A DNA stretch of 64,000 bases from Arenicola marina (GCA_964019135.1 OZ025260.1:22872254-22936253), one strand, 5' to 3'. Positions 39,801 through 48,954 are shown, counted from the first letter of the stretch. Made by a program: numbers and translations. The notes: generated by a model from the sequence alone, not told the origin.

Positions 39801-42800
39801 GAATACAGCCACGTGAGACCGGAAGTTACCTCCCAAACTGTTCACAGTTGCTTAGTGACATATCTTGTACAGGTTTTAATGCAGTTAATTCAGACTCAAA
39901 TAACACGACAGGGGATCAATCATGTGTCGAGGTGTCCCCCTGTTTCCCCTAGCATCTGGCGTCCTAGTCCAACAGTTGGTGACCGGGTTCGAACCTCGCC
40001 TGTGCAAATTTTTTTATTATACTGGATAAGTACCCATGTCCTTCTTTCTTTCAAAAAAAGCAGGGGGTTACCCTAACTGGACACAACCAGGTACGAACCT
40101 CGTCTGTGCAAATGCTTTTTAATGTACTGGATAAGTATCCATGTCGTTCGTTCAAACTAACATCCTAACCGGAGACATGGCACTGGACCCGTCCCACCGT
40201 CTTCAAATGATCTTCATTTTCATTTCATTTATTTAACATATGGCAAAATAAAAGTATTTTAGAGCCATTAAGACATCCTGAAAGAACGAATAGTCCCAAA
40301 TCTATGAAGTGCCTCAATGGTAGAGCAAGTACAAGGTACGGTACGAGGCACAGAGTATCGTGAAATAGTTGTGTCGACAGCCGAATTCCATCATAAAACA
40401 CCAGAGATGCTGAACTTTTGTTCCGTACTGCAGAAATTACCCTTAATTAATCAACCTCATACGTTCCGTCGCCGGGAACGTGGAGGGAGACTCTCCCCGC
40501 AAAAGAAGGTTTGCCCCGGACGGTTACCTCAGACTGTGGTAATGTCTCGAGGACACTCGAGGTCTCCATGAAGTAATGTCCTACTCTTTGCGAATCGTAA
40601 TTATAACTTGCATACAATTAAACAGGTGTTTTGTGTACGGCAAATAAAAAAATCTGTTTAATTATATACATATATATATATATATATATATGTATGTTTT
40701 TTATGTTTTTTTTTGGTCGGTTGGTTGCGGGGGGGGGGTTATTCTTTTTGTTCCCTTTCTTTTTCTTGCACGAGCATATAAGCACCACTTTTGCTCAGTT
40801 TGCACATGAAAATGTAATGTACATGTTTTTAGATGCAATACACCTTTTATTATTAGCCCCAAGAAAGCCCTGGGAGCTGTCTCCTGCAGAAACATTTGAG
40901 CAGGTGGGATTCGAATCACGCACCTGCCGCTTGGGCTGGCTCGAACCACGCACCTGCCGCTTGGGCTGGCTCGAACCACGCACCTGCCGCTTGGGCTGGC
41001 TCGAACCACGCACCTGCCGCTTAATGGGGCTGGCCCAACAGGGCAAACTCGACAATATCGCTACGCTATTAGGTTACAGAGGGACCCCGCACCATCGAAG
41101 GAGGCCACCAGTGGACTAGAACAGCGGGGGGGGGGGGAGGGGGGGGGCATGGTAGAGCAGCTGACGGCAGGTGCTGGGTGTGGAGAGGGATGGAGGTTAA
41201 CAAGGCGTGTCTCTTTGACTGAAGGCGACCATACAGCTCTAATTCCCACCGTGGACCTGACACCTACCACAATGAAACAGCGACCGTATCTCTAGGGTCC
41301 CAAAGGGGAAGCATTGCCGAAAGGTCAGAGATCCATCCCGAACGGCCGCCTTGCAACCCCCCCCCCCCCCCTACCTAACCCCCAGACCCGTTTACTCTAC
41401 ACCTCCTACCCTTACTACACCTCATACCCAAGCCCATACCCCCTCACACTACACTCCCTACCCAACCCCGCTCACTACACCCCTACCCAACCCCGCTCAC
41501 TACACCCCCTACCCAACCCCATACCCGCTCACACTACACCTCCCCCCCCCCTCTCCACACCTCCCGGCCAGCCATCAATCCCAATCACATACCCTGAAGA
41601 CCATCATGCAATGACCATCGAAACATTGCTATTCGTCCCAAAGTAAAGCTTATTCATTCCATCACTGCGCCTAACCTTCAGCTTGCCACCACCACCACCA
41701 CCACCACCACCCCCGCCACCGTCACCATCACCACACACCAAGCTCCACCAACGAACTCTCCTTTTCAATCATTTTCTTCAATTTCCAACCCCGCCCCACC
41801 TCACCTGCATCTCCGCCAACCACCAAGCCCCACTTTCCATCATTTCCTTTTACTATCACCCTCTCACCCCAACCAATGCTTCAGCCCCCCTCCGGCCCCC
41901 TCTCCCCTCCCGCCGGACACCCCCCCCCCCCACCCCCCTCTCCGTCTTACAGTAGATCCGTCCCGTGGCCACATCCATCATTTAGCGCCGCTGTCATCGA
42001 CTGACACAAGTCATCCAATTGCGCTCCCAAAAAGACGAGATCCGAGAAGTGAGCGGTGGGAGGGGGCCGGGAGGGTGTGTATGTACCCCCCCGGTATCCA
42101 CGATCACCCCACCCCACCCCTCACCCCGTCACATAACACATCCACGTACGTCCAGCGACGCCACTACCCCCGCCCCCCCCCCGATCTTTAGTGGCTAACT
42201 ACAAGGTCAGCAGCATTCATCTTACAATGAAGGGTCACGAGTCCCAAGAGACAGACGAGCTGGAAGCAAGGTTCAAGGCGAATCTCACCAGGAGAAACGA
42301 GCGGAAATGATTTTTCCCGAGTCCTGGAACATGAAATATGGAACAGGAATTACCTATCAGCCAATATCTTCTGTTTTATTTCGATATTCCGTTGCTTTAA
42401 AATATATACACTGGTCTTTATGTTTAGACTTATTACCAGTTACACCTGAAGCATTCTCGAAATACACTCGAAACTCTATTTTAAGGGTTATAAGGCATAA
42501 GTTTCTTACACTTAACAAAGCTGTAACTGTACGCGTATGGATTATTCATCTCGATTGAGCCCTTACCACAAATCTAAAGTTTTACCTATGATCATTCAAC
42601 CTTCAACCGCAAAAAGGTTTGATATTGACATTCGCATCACTGTGGCCGTAACTTCCCATTCAACCTAATCCCATTTTTCGGCATCCTGCTGTTTCTGCAC
42701 TGAGAAGGCAGCGTGCATGACAGCCTCCCACCCGGCTTGGCGCCAAAAGCGATTTTTACAGAGCAGACGACATGGCGGGTCACGTGAGTCAGGTATGGTC

Positions 42801-45800
42801 GCAAGCAGGACGCGGGAGACTGTCGCACTGTCTCGCTCACGTAAACCTACCATTAGGCCAGCCAAACACAGTAAAGTCGGTGGCTTTCTTTAGTTACCAA
42901 TGGCACGATATAGCCTTATAGGCTGAAAGTGCCTTTAGGCCCCAATCAAATCAAATCTTTAGTTATCAATAAAAAAATTAGCGACGAACGGAGATCTGTG
43001 GGTCGTTCTCCAATGTTATCACGAACCATTATTTCAGTGCAACTGACGCATTACTCATCTATATTTAATACTGCTTCAGTGATCGTTTTCGTGGAATTCA
43101 ATGGATAGGGCTGCCTTAGATACGCTCTGTCAGGGGGCTGGCTCAACGTGGAGCCTGAATCCATCCATGTTCGGGCTAACCATTGTTTCATTATGGTTCA
43201 CGTATTACTCACGCCCACCAGTTACCATAACAATCGACTGCGAGTAGGCTAACAGAAAATTAACACATTGACAATAAATGATGAAAGCGTTGTTTATCGC
43301 TGAAAGTCCCCAGTTTCGTTCTTCATTGTTGCAAACAACATGACGTGGCTTCGCGCCCTGGTTCCGGCATCGGGGCATGTTTCATGGCCTCCCCATTTCA
43401 TGGCCTCCCCATTTCATGGCTGGCCCCAGCTTAGCTGCATGCACACAACAGTGGCCTAAACCACCAACCTGTCATGTTCTTCTTGCAAGACATGCATTAG
43501 TTGGTTAGTTGTATATTCAGGAAGCCTTAACCACTTGTGGTCATATCGCGTCAATAGGAGAAGGAAGGGAGAGTGGAGCCATGCCCCCGGGGGTAACCCC
43601 CTACTCTTTGCGAAGAAGGACATGGAATCTTTATCTTGCGACCACACAGGCATGGCCACAGCGGGGCGCGAACCACCGATCCACTTGCCGTTAGGCTCTC
43701 AGGTGGCCAGAGACATGCCTTGGTCCGGATAAGCAAGCTAAAGTGTTTAACAGGTTTCGGCGTGTTCGATTTACATGAAACCAAAACCGGTTTGCCGAAC
43801 TAACGGTTTGACAGGAGATGAACCGAAACCGGTTTGTTTAAAACCATGAAACTATCGAGAGAGCTGGTTTGACGGTTTCGGTTCCGCGGAACTGTCAGTT
43901 CAATCAACACATACACCATCCATAGTTAATCATAAATGAGACGTCTGGACAGAGATATGAGACTAATTTATTTACGGAAAGTCCAATCGCGGGTAGAAAA
44001 TGAAACAGACGGAATATTATGCCGGCATAAACTTCAAAAACACATGGCCATTACCAAAATACATGCTGAAACTGTAAACGAATGAAACTATAATATGTTC
44101 GCCTTTAGATGGGCAAACCGTTGAAACCGGTTTCAAAACCGGTTTCGGTTTCCAGTCGGTTTCAGGTAAATCGAACCCGCCCTAAATGTGTATGGTGAGA
44201 AATATGAGGGTCGCCACTTGTGGAGTAGACCTACACATCTATTGCGTCGGTCCATCGCACATTATCATATTCGATGGTCGTAATGATTAGCCGGTGTGAG
44301 TTACACGTGAGCTACACATGGTTGGATGAAACCTTGGTCAATCTTCCATGTTGGGGCCCAGGAAATGGATTTTTACTGCAATAAATTGTGGGTTATTGTG
44401 TGCAAGAGGCCATCTGTGTTAGATGAAGATGGAGGGTTCACCCGCACAGTAGTTTCCAGGAGGAGCACAAAGACGACATTGTCGATTTCATTGCCTGTCC
44501 CGTGGCGGCGCCGACGGTCGTCAGACTCGTCTGAGTCTGGCGTGTAAAGTGAGTCTGGCGTCTGGGTTTGGCGTCTAAAGTGAGTCTGGCGGTGGCCGGG
44601 GTGTCTTTGAGCTGAACCAAATAAGGTAATGCTCAATGGGAGGAGAGAAAGCGGCCGCCACAACCCGCGAGTACTGATCAAAGAGTGACTGAATCCACGC
44701 TGAATATTTTAGGGCCATTGATGAGTGGATGAGTCATCCAATCAGTAGGCGACGCAGGCCGGGGAGGGGGAGTGAGGGGGTGGCGGGGGAGGGAGGAGGC
44801 TGGGGTGGACGGCGTTGGGGGTGGCCGGGAGGGGGGGGGGAGGAGGCTGGGGTGGCCGGGGTTGGGGGTGGCTGGGGTGGCGGGGGTGGCGCAGTCTTGG
44901 CACATGTTGCCGTAGGTGACACGTGGGCATATAGACACATGGAGGGTGAATAGTGATCGTCTGTGGCTGTGGTCCGGGAGGCCGAGCGATAGCCCCTTGA
45001 TCGTGGCGGATCTTTGATTTGTGACTCACCAAACCCGAATTCCCTTCTAACTCTTACTTACTTAATTGATTTTCCCGCTAAAGCCCCGCCTACGCGACCT
45101 TCATGCTCTCCCTCAAGGAATTCCTTCATCACACTTGCAAGCTCCCAATGTAGATGCTGTGTCTCTTTATCGCCTTTATCGAATGAATCCATAATTCATG
45201 ACAGCGTTCCCACTCGCCGACTTATTTGTCGCATATACCTCAACCTGGTGTAGATCTACTTTCAACGATCTTCTTTCAACGTACCACCACGCACCCTGGG
45301 GTCCGTTCCACTATAATATTTGACAACGTTTACATTTTTGTCTATGTAAAAACAATTTCGATTCTTTGAAGACGGTCTAATATAGTTTCATTATCGGTAA
45401 TTACATCTTGATGTCGCAATTTCCTTTCATGATTCAGGCACTTGATGGTCATAACTTCATGAAGAGTCGCTTCTTTGTAAGAAACTGCAAGGATGCCACC
45501 ATATACATACCCCCCCCCACCCCACCCCCCTACCTTTACAGACATGCCTTGCGCAAAACGTGACTTTAAGGCCCAGTTTACAGGCAAAAGGCACTTCCAC
45601 TGACAAACGTCTCAAACAGTACTCCATTGTTACTTAGCAAACGCGAACAGCAGAGAATAATTCATAATAGTACTTCCCTTTCAGCGAAATATCTGTGCAT
45701 TACGAAATGGGGGCCTAAAAAGTCTCAGTACATCATAACGTAACCCGTGGTGACGTCATGACGCACTACACGGAACACTCACCTGTTGTCACATACACGT

Positions 45801-46800
45801 CATTGGGCGACCACTATAGCCAGGAGACGTTATGATGCGCGTACGGTTCCCCCCCCTCATCTAGTGGACAACACACCCGCGTTGTGCCCTATTACTACGA
45901 ACCGTTACTCACAAATAAAAGTTACAACAGCGAGGGATTTCGTCCGCGAGGAAATCATCTATAATACGCCGATGTTGAAGTTGATGTAATATGGTGAGGA
46001 ATATAAAATAAATGCGATGCTTACTTGTCCTTGGTGTCCTTGGCGGTGGAGGCGGCCGAGGTGGCGGGGGTCGCCTGTCGCGGAGGGGTGCCCCTCTCCG
46101 ACTTGTCACCCCCCTGGCGGACGGCCCGGGTCTGGTTGGCATCGCCGGGGTCGCGGGGGTCCGCCCGCGCACCCTGGGCAGGGTGACAGCGGTCCCCACC
46201 CTCGCTGGCGTAGTACCCGAGGAAGCCCTTGGGGCGGTACTCGGCATATGGCGCCATGTCATCGTCCTCTTCTTCCTCCTCATCCTCCTCCGTGTCGGGG
46301 GTACGGTGGTGGTGGCGGGCGGGGCCGGAAGACGGGGTGAGGCCCCCGGGGGTGGTGAGACCCCCGCTTCGGTCGCCATAGGGACTGACGGCGGTGGACA
46401 GGCAGTACGCAGAATCACGGTCCTCGCTATCCAATGACGTCACGCTGTCCGGGGTGCTCAGACTGCCGTTCTTGGTCAGCCTCCCCCCACCGCCGCCGCC
46501 GCCGCTGCCACCCCCGGGCGCGCGCCCGCCCCCCTCCCCGGGCAGCGCCATCCCCATTGCCGAAAGGTCTATATCGGCGTACTTCTGCCGACTTTTCTTC
46601 GTCGTTGACGTCATCGATGATGACGTCACCCCATTCTTGGATGACGTGGTGGTGTCGGCGCCGAAGGAGTCGGACGACGAGGTGTCGACATCCTCGTAGA
46701 TGTGGGTGTTGTCGTAGAGCTGACCGGAGGACGGCAGGTTCGAGTTGAGGGCGTCAACGTCCAACAGATTGTAGTTGGGGTTCGAGAAGCTCGTCATCAT
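15770..46800 (-). CDS. apbb: Fe65/APBB-family adaptor, long isoform A (15 coding exons, spliced)
   Basis: Spliced minus-strand gene for a Fe65-type adaptor. Family members are cytoplasmic/nuclear scaffolds that bind the APP tail through PTB2, LRP- and Tip60-type partners through PTB1, and proline-rich ligands through WW. Joining the 15 exons listed below gives 2628 nt, 875 residues plus stop. Seen order: acidic Gly/Glu-rich N-terminus (1-326), WW (about 394-422), PTB1 (about 499-636), PTB2 (about 697-825), basic C-terminal helix (848-875). Diagnostic matches to vertebrate APBB proteins include RFAVRSLGW, IRVWGVGRDNGRDFAYVARD, CHVFRC, CHYLGT, ECRVRFLAFMG, HVFHCEPSAG and LRYQKCLDA. All splice phases agree, which chance would not give. 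Somewhat longer than the roughly 710-760 residues I recall for human APBB1/2, mainly in the N-terminus. Vertebrates have three paralogues, so this is best called the pro-orthologue. The 5' non-coding exon and promoter were not located. Confidence 0.93.
15857..17084. other. intron 14, unique part
   Basis: No exon seen. Contains a G14 run near 16510, a C19 run near 16840 and many ttcgcgatt-like short words between 16550 and 16830 that look like a decayed repeat. Confidence 0.5.
17085..17400. repeat. 23-bp minisatellite next to exon 14 donor
   Basis: About 13 copies of a unit with core atggcgaccacgtggctgcc, ending about 25 bp from the exon 14 donor. Several frames stay open by chance (for example 17113-17511), but not with any protein-like content. 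Confidence 0.85.
17424..17507 (-). CDS. apbb: apbb coding exon 14: LRYQKC end of PTB2 and tail
   Basis: 84 nt (28 codons), acceptor gctatgttttcag|CTG, donor AAG|gtgagg, phase 0 to 0. Encodes LRYQKCLDAHHQQQLPDDKR then PAGQQPSK. LRYQKCLDA is invariant at this spot in vertebrate APBB1. A phase-0 end lets either terminal exon follow. Confidence 0.95.
17508..19056. other. intron 13 with SINE and short repeat
   Basis: Mostly unique AT-rich sequence. A SINE lies at about 18690-18826. A diverged repeat of about 50 bp, core attctcacggaaagaactgt, runs four times between 18850 and 19030. Confidence 0.55.
18690..18826 (-). mobile_element. tRNA-derived SINE, family A
   Basis: Same body word (aaactgggccaaggaac) and tRNA-like head (gcgaacccaagacctattga; ctaaccactacacc) as the copy at 1613, more diverged in box B. 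No target duplication seen. Confidence 0.65.
19057..19165 (-). CDS. apbb: apbb coding exon 13: PTB2 C-terminal helix
   Basis: 109 nt, acceptor ccttccttgcag|G, donor AAG|gtgagt, phase 2 to 0. Encodes LCSFIMHTAQDKFVAHVFHC then EPSAGALCKTIEAACK, matching FAFIM, CHVFWCEPNAG and EAVQAAC. The acceptor sits directly against the 32-bp minisatellite described below. Confidence 0.96.
19166..20063. repeat. 32-bp minisatellite abutting exon 13 acceptor
   Basis: About 28 nearly identical copies. Unit core CAAGGAAGGACACCAGCCAA followed by caggtcacacgg; variants only at single bases. On the gene strand each unit contains ggtgtccttccttg, and the last unit runs into the real acceptor ccttccttgcag. Two 342-codon frames across it are artefacts. 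Confidence 0.95.
20064..20752. other. intron 12, unique part
   Basis: No exon or element recognised apart from a C-rich tract just after the exon 12 donor (20690-20720). Confidence 0.5.
20753..20826 (-). CDS. apbb: apbb coding exon 12: PTB2
   Basis: 74 nt, acceptor cctctacag|AAG, donor CAA|gtgagt, phase 0 to 2. Encodes KPDNVLAECRVRFLAFMGIA then MRNV. ECRVRFLSFMGVG is the equivalent in vertebrate APBB2. Confidence 0.96.
21087..21465. repeat. three tandem copies of a 134-135-bp unit
   Basis: Starts at 21088, 21223 and 21357 with ttcagataccatattaactg, then cacaattaccacaggaagaa and tctcatcctt. C-rich spacers differ in length. Intron 11. Confidence 0.85.
21518..21633 (-). CDS. apbb: apbb coding exon 11: PTB2
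   Basis: 116 nt, acceptor gttctctcggcag|GT, donor GGG|gtcagt (sub-optimal), phase 1 to 0. Encodes VDLLNSAMEEVHSQVPAEKW and VFVSVAVAPSTITITEHG, matching VDxxNxAxExV and HVSVAPATLTI of Fe65 PTB2. Read-through of the donor would add VSDTLM and a stop, truncating PTB2. Confidence 0.95.
22024..22125 (-). CDS. apbb: apbb coding exon 10: start of PTB2
   Basis: 102 nt, acceptor ctccggcag|AC, donor CCAG|gtgggt. Encodes ASFPTPMEEPKKVIRCHYLG then TAQVASAKKREAP. It corresponds to the first strand of Fe65 PTB2 (FPAPKNELVQKFQVYYLG). PTB2 is the APP NPTY-binding domain in the family. The intron after the donor is a strong polypyrimidine stretch. Confidence 0.94.
22473..22750 (-). CDS. apbb: apbb coding exon 9: end of PTB1 and inter-PTB linker
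   Basis: 278 nt, acceptor cacttacag|G, donor AAAA|gtgagg, phase 2 to 1. Encodes DFAYVARDRVSRKHMCHVFR, then DTPARQIANTLRDICQKIMV and a Ser-rich linker, matching the vertebrate PTB1 helix (CHVFRCEAPAKNIATSLHEI). The linker (SATTASQSPPRSGISRPNNL) ends SLYK. Confidence 0.95.
22751..23983. other. intron 8
   Basis: AT-rich, no repeat or exon recognised. A caagatggcgga word at about 23714 is a lone YY1-like match and is not called. Confidence 0.5.
23984..24111 (-). CDS. apbb: apbb coding exon 8: PTB1 middle
   Basis: 128 nt, acceptor atctccag|GGC, donor GGGAG|gtaagc, phase 0 to 2. Encodes GKDLNMDLDEQNLILTDPQD and QPIQSIRVWGVGRDNG, the strongest Fe65 PTB1 signature (ISIRVWGVGRDSG in vertebrates). 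Confidence 0.96.
24319..24520 (-). CDS. apbb: apbb coding exon 7: start of PTB1
   Basis: 202 nt, acceptor catcgccag|G, donor GAT|gtgagt. Encodes YPIRFAVRSLGWVRIAEEDL then KSSKAVNKCI and GRWGD. It matches the opening of Fe65 PTB1 (CFAVRSLGWVEM, SSVAVNNCI, GGWGEG) almost residue by residue. Confidence 0.95.
24828..24949 (-). CDS. apbb: apbb coding exon 6: WW-PTB1 linker
   Basis: 122 nt, acceptor gtggcttccag|AGT, donor GAT|gtgagt, phase 0 to 2. Encodes SDSQAGEVCTSGLDTPSASQ then HHLQEFEGHAFKYATESLRS. No domain; it links WW to PTB1. Called on its phase fit with both neighbours and consensus splice sites. Confidence 0.87.
25468..25586 (-). CDS. apbb: apbb coding exon 5: second half of WW domain
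   Basis: 119 nt, acceptor cctgtctgcag|AT, donor GAT|gtaagt. Encodes EEGPYYWHIKSGTIQRDPP. This matches the Fe65 WW strand pattern YYWHIxxGTxQWxPP except that Arg (residue 419) sits where the second signature Trp is expected. The rest is a polar linker (HHVTRSQSSNSD). Confidence 0.93.
27104..27231 (-). mobile_element. SINE family B, truncated copy
   Basis: Shares gcatattcaggaagctttaa, ggtcatatcgcgtcaatgg and ggaagggagagtggagccat with the other family B copies. The tRNA-like head is missing. Confidence 0.75.
27430..27650. repeat. 26-bp minisatellite, about 8 copies
   Basis: Unit core catggctgagctatataatg then tatgcg. Two decayed units recur at 29720-29780. Confidence 0.85.
28550..28616 (-). 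CDS. apbb: apbb coding exon 4: first half of WW domain
   Basis: 67 nt, acceptor ttgtccatttcag|TCT, donor GAAA|gtacga, phase 0 to 1. Encodes SDAEESEGQTSETLPAGWEK: LPAGW is the first WW-domain strand with the first signature Trp (residue 398). An intron splits the WW domain right after KHE. Confidence 0.92.
29408..29590. repeat. 39-bp minisatellite, about 4.5 copies
   Basis: Core cggagcggcctctagcgaat then ggaatacgtagtgtatgca. 39 is a multiple of 3, so frames such as 29395-29649 stay open by chance. Confidence 0.85.
32507..32750 (-). mobile_element. SINE family B
   Basis: Body as in the other copies. Head on the minus strand includes a degraded box A (gacagctcagttagtg) and box B ggttcgagcccc. 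No clear target duplication. Confidence 0.75.
33154..33313 (-). CDS. apbb: apbb coding exon 3
   Basis: 160 nt, acceptor tcatttccag|C, donor CAG|gtactt, phase 2 in and 0 out. Encodes YDDKTKDINSPDSNDSGIQA and then NDDIYAVVPKKK and a Lys/Ala/Ser-rich tail. This is the linker just before the WW domain. It is not a domain in itself; the assignment rests on splice phase, clean coding composition and position. Confidence 0.85.
33314..35889. other. intron 2, part before the donor array
   Basis: Unique sequence, a SINE (34689-34944) and C-rich tracts. No exon recognised. Confidence 0.5.
34689..34944 (-). mobile_element. SINE family B, full-length reference copy
   Basis: 256 bp flanked by 12-bp duplications aagctaccgcct (34677-34688) and aagttaccgcct (34945-34956). 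On the minus strand: box A GATAGCTCAGTGGGTTAGAG, box B GGTTCAAGCTCC after a longer spacing (suggesting a long-variable-arm tRNA), then the body ending in caatcaggcgg. This is the cleanest copy. Confidence 0.82.
35890..36722. repeat. minisatellite containing the exon 2 donor
   Basis: About 15 diverged units of 45-50 bp, each with ccagacctaccagaagtggt. On the gene strand this is the last exon bases plus donor (cacttctg|gtaggtctgg), identical to the real exon 2 boundary. At least eight units keep the exact donor. Two copies (36463-36526 and 36638-36700) extend about 55 bp into exon 2 sequence. Confidence 0.88.
36723..36926 (-). CDS. apbb: apbb coding exon 2
   Basis: Gives 67 whole codons plus split codons at both ends, including QQQLENILSRQVEQQLAEVD, GDSWHF and EEYIMGYHF. 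Donor TTCTG|gtaggt. The phase-2 end joins exon 3 (C|TAC GAT) to give HFCYDD. The acceptor drawn is tctccag|C because it is phase-compatible with exon 1. A second compatible acceptor (attctcag|C, about 23 codons downstream) cannot be excluded. The frame also stays open upstream through an ATG at 36973 in a fair context (ggcgccATGa) with coding-like codon use, so this may alternatively be a first exon of a shorter isoform of about 632 residues. Its donor is the source of the tandem array next to it. Confidence 0.75.
37806..38036. repeat. irregular GGCTGGCAGGAT minisatellite
   Basis: Interleaved words ggcaggctggcaggatg, tctggcaggatggc and tgggatggc over 230 bp, giving open frames on both strands. 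Confidence 0.8.
39925..40060 (+). mobile_element. tRNA-derived SINE (third type), with duplicated 3' half
   Basis: Plus strand: box A-like TAGCATCTGG (39950), box B GGTTCGAACCT (39987-39997), then ctgtgcaaat and tactggataagtacccatgt. The part from box B onward recurs at 40090-40155 (gtacgaacctcgtctgtgca). Confidence 0.55.
40661..40692. repeat. AT dinucleotide microsatellite
   Basis: About 14 AT repeats. Similar shorter runs near 14506, 33124 and 37268. Confidence 0.9.
40905..41022. repeat. 30-bp repeat carrying a tRNA B-box-like word
   Basis: Four copies of ggctcgaaccacgcacctgc then cgcttgggct. The reverse complement has ggttcgagcc, a pol III B-box-like motif. Lies at the end of a SINE-like segment (gggattcgaatcacgcacct). 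Confidence 0.8.
43507..43710 (-). mobile_element. SINE family B
   Basis: Body plus box B (ggttcgcgcccc); the 5' box A part is missing. Flanked by agacatgc at 43488-43495 and 43711-43718, which suggests a target duplication. Confidence 0.75.
43751..44184. mobile_element. foldback/MITE-like element, about 430 bp
   Basis: The left end gtgttcgatttacatgaaac is repeated inverted at the right end (ggtttcaggtaaatcgaacc). Inside, AAACCGGTTT-type words recur near both ends. No coding frame, no convincing target duplication. Sequence style resembles hAT non-autonomous elements. Confidence 0.6.
46025..46800 (-). CDS. apbb: apbb coding exon 1: N-terminal acidic region with start codon
   Basis: The exon begins at 46808 after a pyrimidine-rich acceptor (ctctctctcgcag) with eight bases before ATG ATG at 46800, so a 5' UTR exon lies upstream. 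Donor AA|gtaagc is at 46024, phase 2. It encodes 258 residues: NPNYNLLDVDALNSNL near the start, then SRQKYADIDLSAMGM. That segment resembles the KKYALTNIQAAMG-like stretch of vertebrate APBB N-termini. A poly-Gly run, Ser/Thr-rich segments and an acidic run (DTEEDEEEEEDDDMAP) followed by KGFLGYYA also fit the acidic N-terminal half of the family. Mostly predicted disordered. The first ATG was chosen because no in-frame ATG lies between it and the acceptor. Confidence 0.82.
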
Positions 46801-47519
46801 TTCGTTATCTGCGAGAGAGAGAGCGAGAGGTCAGGCGAGACGTCAATACAGTCAAACAACAACACAGGTGATTTACTACTCTACCTCCTCTTTCTCGCTG
46901 CAGTAAATACACCAGGCTTAACATATAACATACACGCCAACAACACACAAAACACATAAACAGAACACCATAAAACCGACAATGCAATCAGTTACAGCCA
47001 GCAGATATATTCCACAATCCTAACGGTAATCAACAGCAGGATACAATATTCCCTAAGAAGACACTGGTTGCCGAGAAGCTAAACTTCCCGTCACGACCAG
47101 CAGATCAGGCGAACGCAGCATTCGGTTCTACCGCACGCGCTGAGCTAACATATCTGGACTGAGCAATGCTGGTTGTTGTGCACGTGATACATCTAGCGAC
47201 TGACTGACGACTGACTGACTATCTGGTTGGATGGTGGCTGACCCCAGCACTAACTCAGCAAGCCAGCAGCAGCCAGAATGCACAGACCGACCATTGATCC
47301 ACCGTTCATCCGCGCTCAGGGTCAGACCGCCTGGGAACGAGGCATAGCGCGGACAGCCGCGGATGAGGCTGTAACCGGGGCCCCGGGCTGGCTTGATACA
47401 CACTGGGACGGGCACTCGAGTAATCATGCGAGTTTTCTTATTTGATTTCCATCTACCAAATAACATGTCTACAGACACTCTACAGACATGTCTCATTGTA
47501 ACCCCCCCCCCCCACCCAG

Positions 47520-48090
47520 CCTATGTGTGAGAGAGGGAGGAAAGGCAATAGCACCACAGAGTCTCTGCGCGAGAGAGGGAGGAAAGCGAATAGAATCCGA
47601 GCCTCTGTGCGAGAGGAGGAAAAGGCAATGGTATCTCCGAGCCTCTGTGCGAGAGAGGGAGGGAAGGAAATGGTATCTCCGAGCCTCTGTGCGAGAGAGG
47701 GAGGGAAGGGAATGGTCTCTCCGAGGCTCTGTGCGAGAGAGGGAGGGAAGGAAATGGTATCTCCGAGCCTCTGTGCGAGAGAGGGAGTGAAGGCAATGGT
47801 ACCCCAAAGCCTCTGTGCGAGAGAGGGAGGAAAGCCACTAGTATTTCCGAGCCTCTGTGCCAGAGAGGGAGAAAAGTCAATAGTGTCCGACCCTCTGTGC
47901 GAGGGAGGGGAGGAAAGCCAATTGTATCTCAGTCTCTGTGCGAGAGAGGGAGGAAAGCCAATTGTATCTTAGAGCCTCTATGCGAGAGAGAGAGGAAAGC
48001 CAATTGTATCCCAGTGTCTCTACGAGAGAGAGGGAGGAAATCCAATAGTATCCCAGAGCCTCTGTGCGAGAGGGAGAGAAAAGCCAATAC
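47520..48090. repeat. 42-bp minisatellite, about 13 copies
   Basis: Core cctctgtgcgagagagggag then gaaaggaaatggtatctccgag. Because 42 is a multiple of 3, frames on both strands stay open (14-residue repeats such as LSRTEARRYHFLPS). Not treated as coding. Confidence 0.9.
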
Positions 48091-48954
48091 ATGGGGATTT
48101 GGGGGACTTTGGGCTGTTGCTTCACTGGTAGAGGAGCCTTCGCCTCTGTGTGCGACAGAGAAAGACCTTCATGTTGTAGAATTGTCAGCTGTGCAATCAA
48201 AAGGATGTACGCCCAACCCACTACCATTTCAATTACTAGCCGCCCCGCTCGCGGATAAGCGAAAGAAATAACAGTATGACTATTTTGTTTGTACAGAATA
48301 CTCAAATGGCGGCTAAAGCACGCTAATAAAGGAATATCAGACCAGTAAAACTAAGGCCCAAGCTCATACATTGATTGAGTAAAAAAAAAAGGGTTGATTG
48401 AGTAAAAAAAGGGGCTGTTTCCCGCCCATTGTTCGTCATTTAACGTAACTTCAGTGGACAAAATGTGCTACTGATGGGAAGTTGTGGACGCGAGACAGTA
48501 CGGGATTTGTTTGTTTTTATGACGGTTCGGGCGATAATGCATTGGGAAAAATATTATTACTGTTGGCACCAAGCCAGGTAGCCTGCCGCCGACATGGTCA
48601 CCATGCGGGATAAGCACCCGAAAGCGATATTATGCGCGGGATGGGGTGGTGGGGTGGGGATATGGGGGTGGAGAGACAATAATCACCCTGGAGCTTGGCC
48701 TATGGTTTCAGTATGAGAGGCGCATTGTCTTAGGGCATCTACAGACCACGGCGCCAGGCATTAGCGCCAAGCAGAACATGATAACGTCTTCCGCGACCCA
48801 TAGAGGGGCAATCCAGGGCTCTCGCAGCTTCTCGGATCTGAGCGGTATCTGGATGGGATCAGCTCGCGTCGCGTCGCCTCTCGTCCACGTCTTGCGCATT
48901 GCCGAGAGCTAAGCGAGACGTGAGATCTAATTCCGGTTTTCCAAGGCCCTCCTG

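Larger units (their letters stand above)
36927..46024. other. intron 1 between N-terminal exon and exon 2
   Basis: 9.1 kb. Contains Gly/Trp-like G-rich minisatellite (37806-38036), C-rich tracts (38830-39030, 41350-41560, 41880-42190), SINEs, a B-box repeat and a foldback element. No exon I could support. Confidence 0.5.

Noticed and set aside
44373..44681. 102-codon minus frame with PDSDESDDRRRR, considered as an extra apbb exon
   Set aside because: Contains an internal tandem duplication, no good acceptor/donor pair, and exons 1 and 2 already join in phase without it.
46012..46748. Plus-strand frames over the N-terminal exon
   Set aside because: Shadows of the GC-rich apbb exon 1 on the other strand.
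47493..47972. LSRTEARR-type and SLCAREGGKE-type repeat proteins
   Set aside because: 42-bp unit keeps frames open on both strands; no start context or flanking exon evidence.
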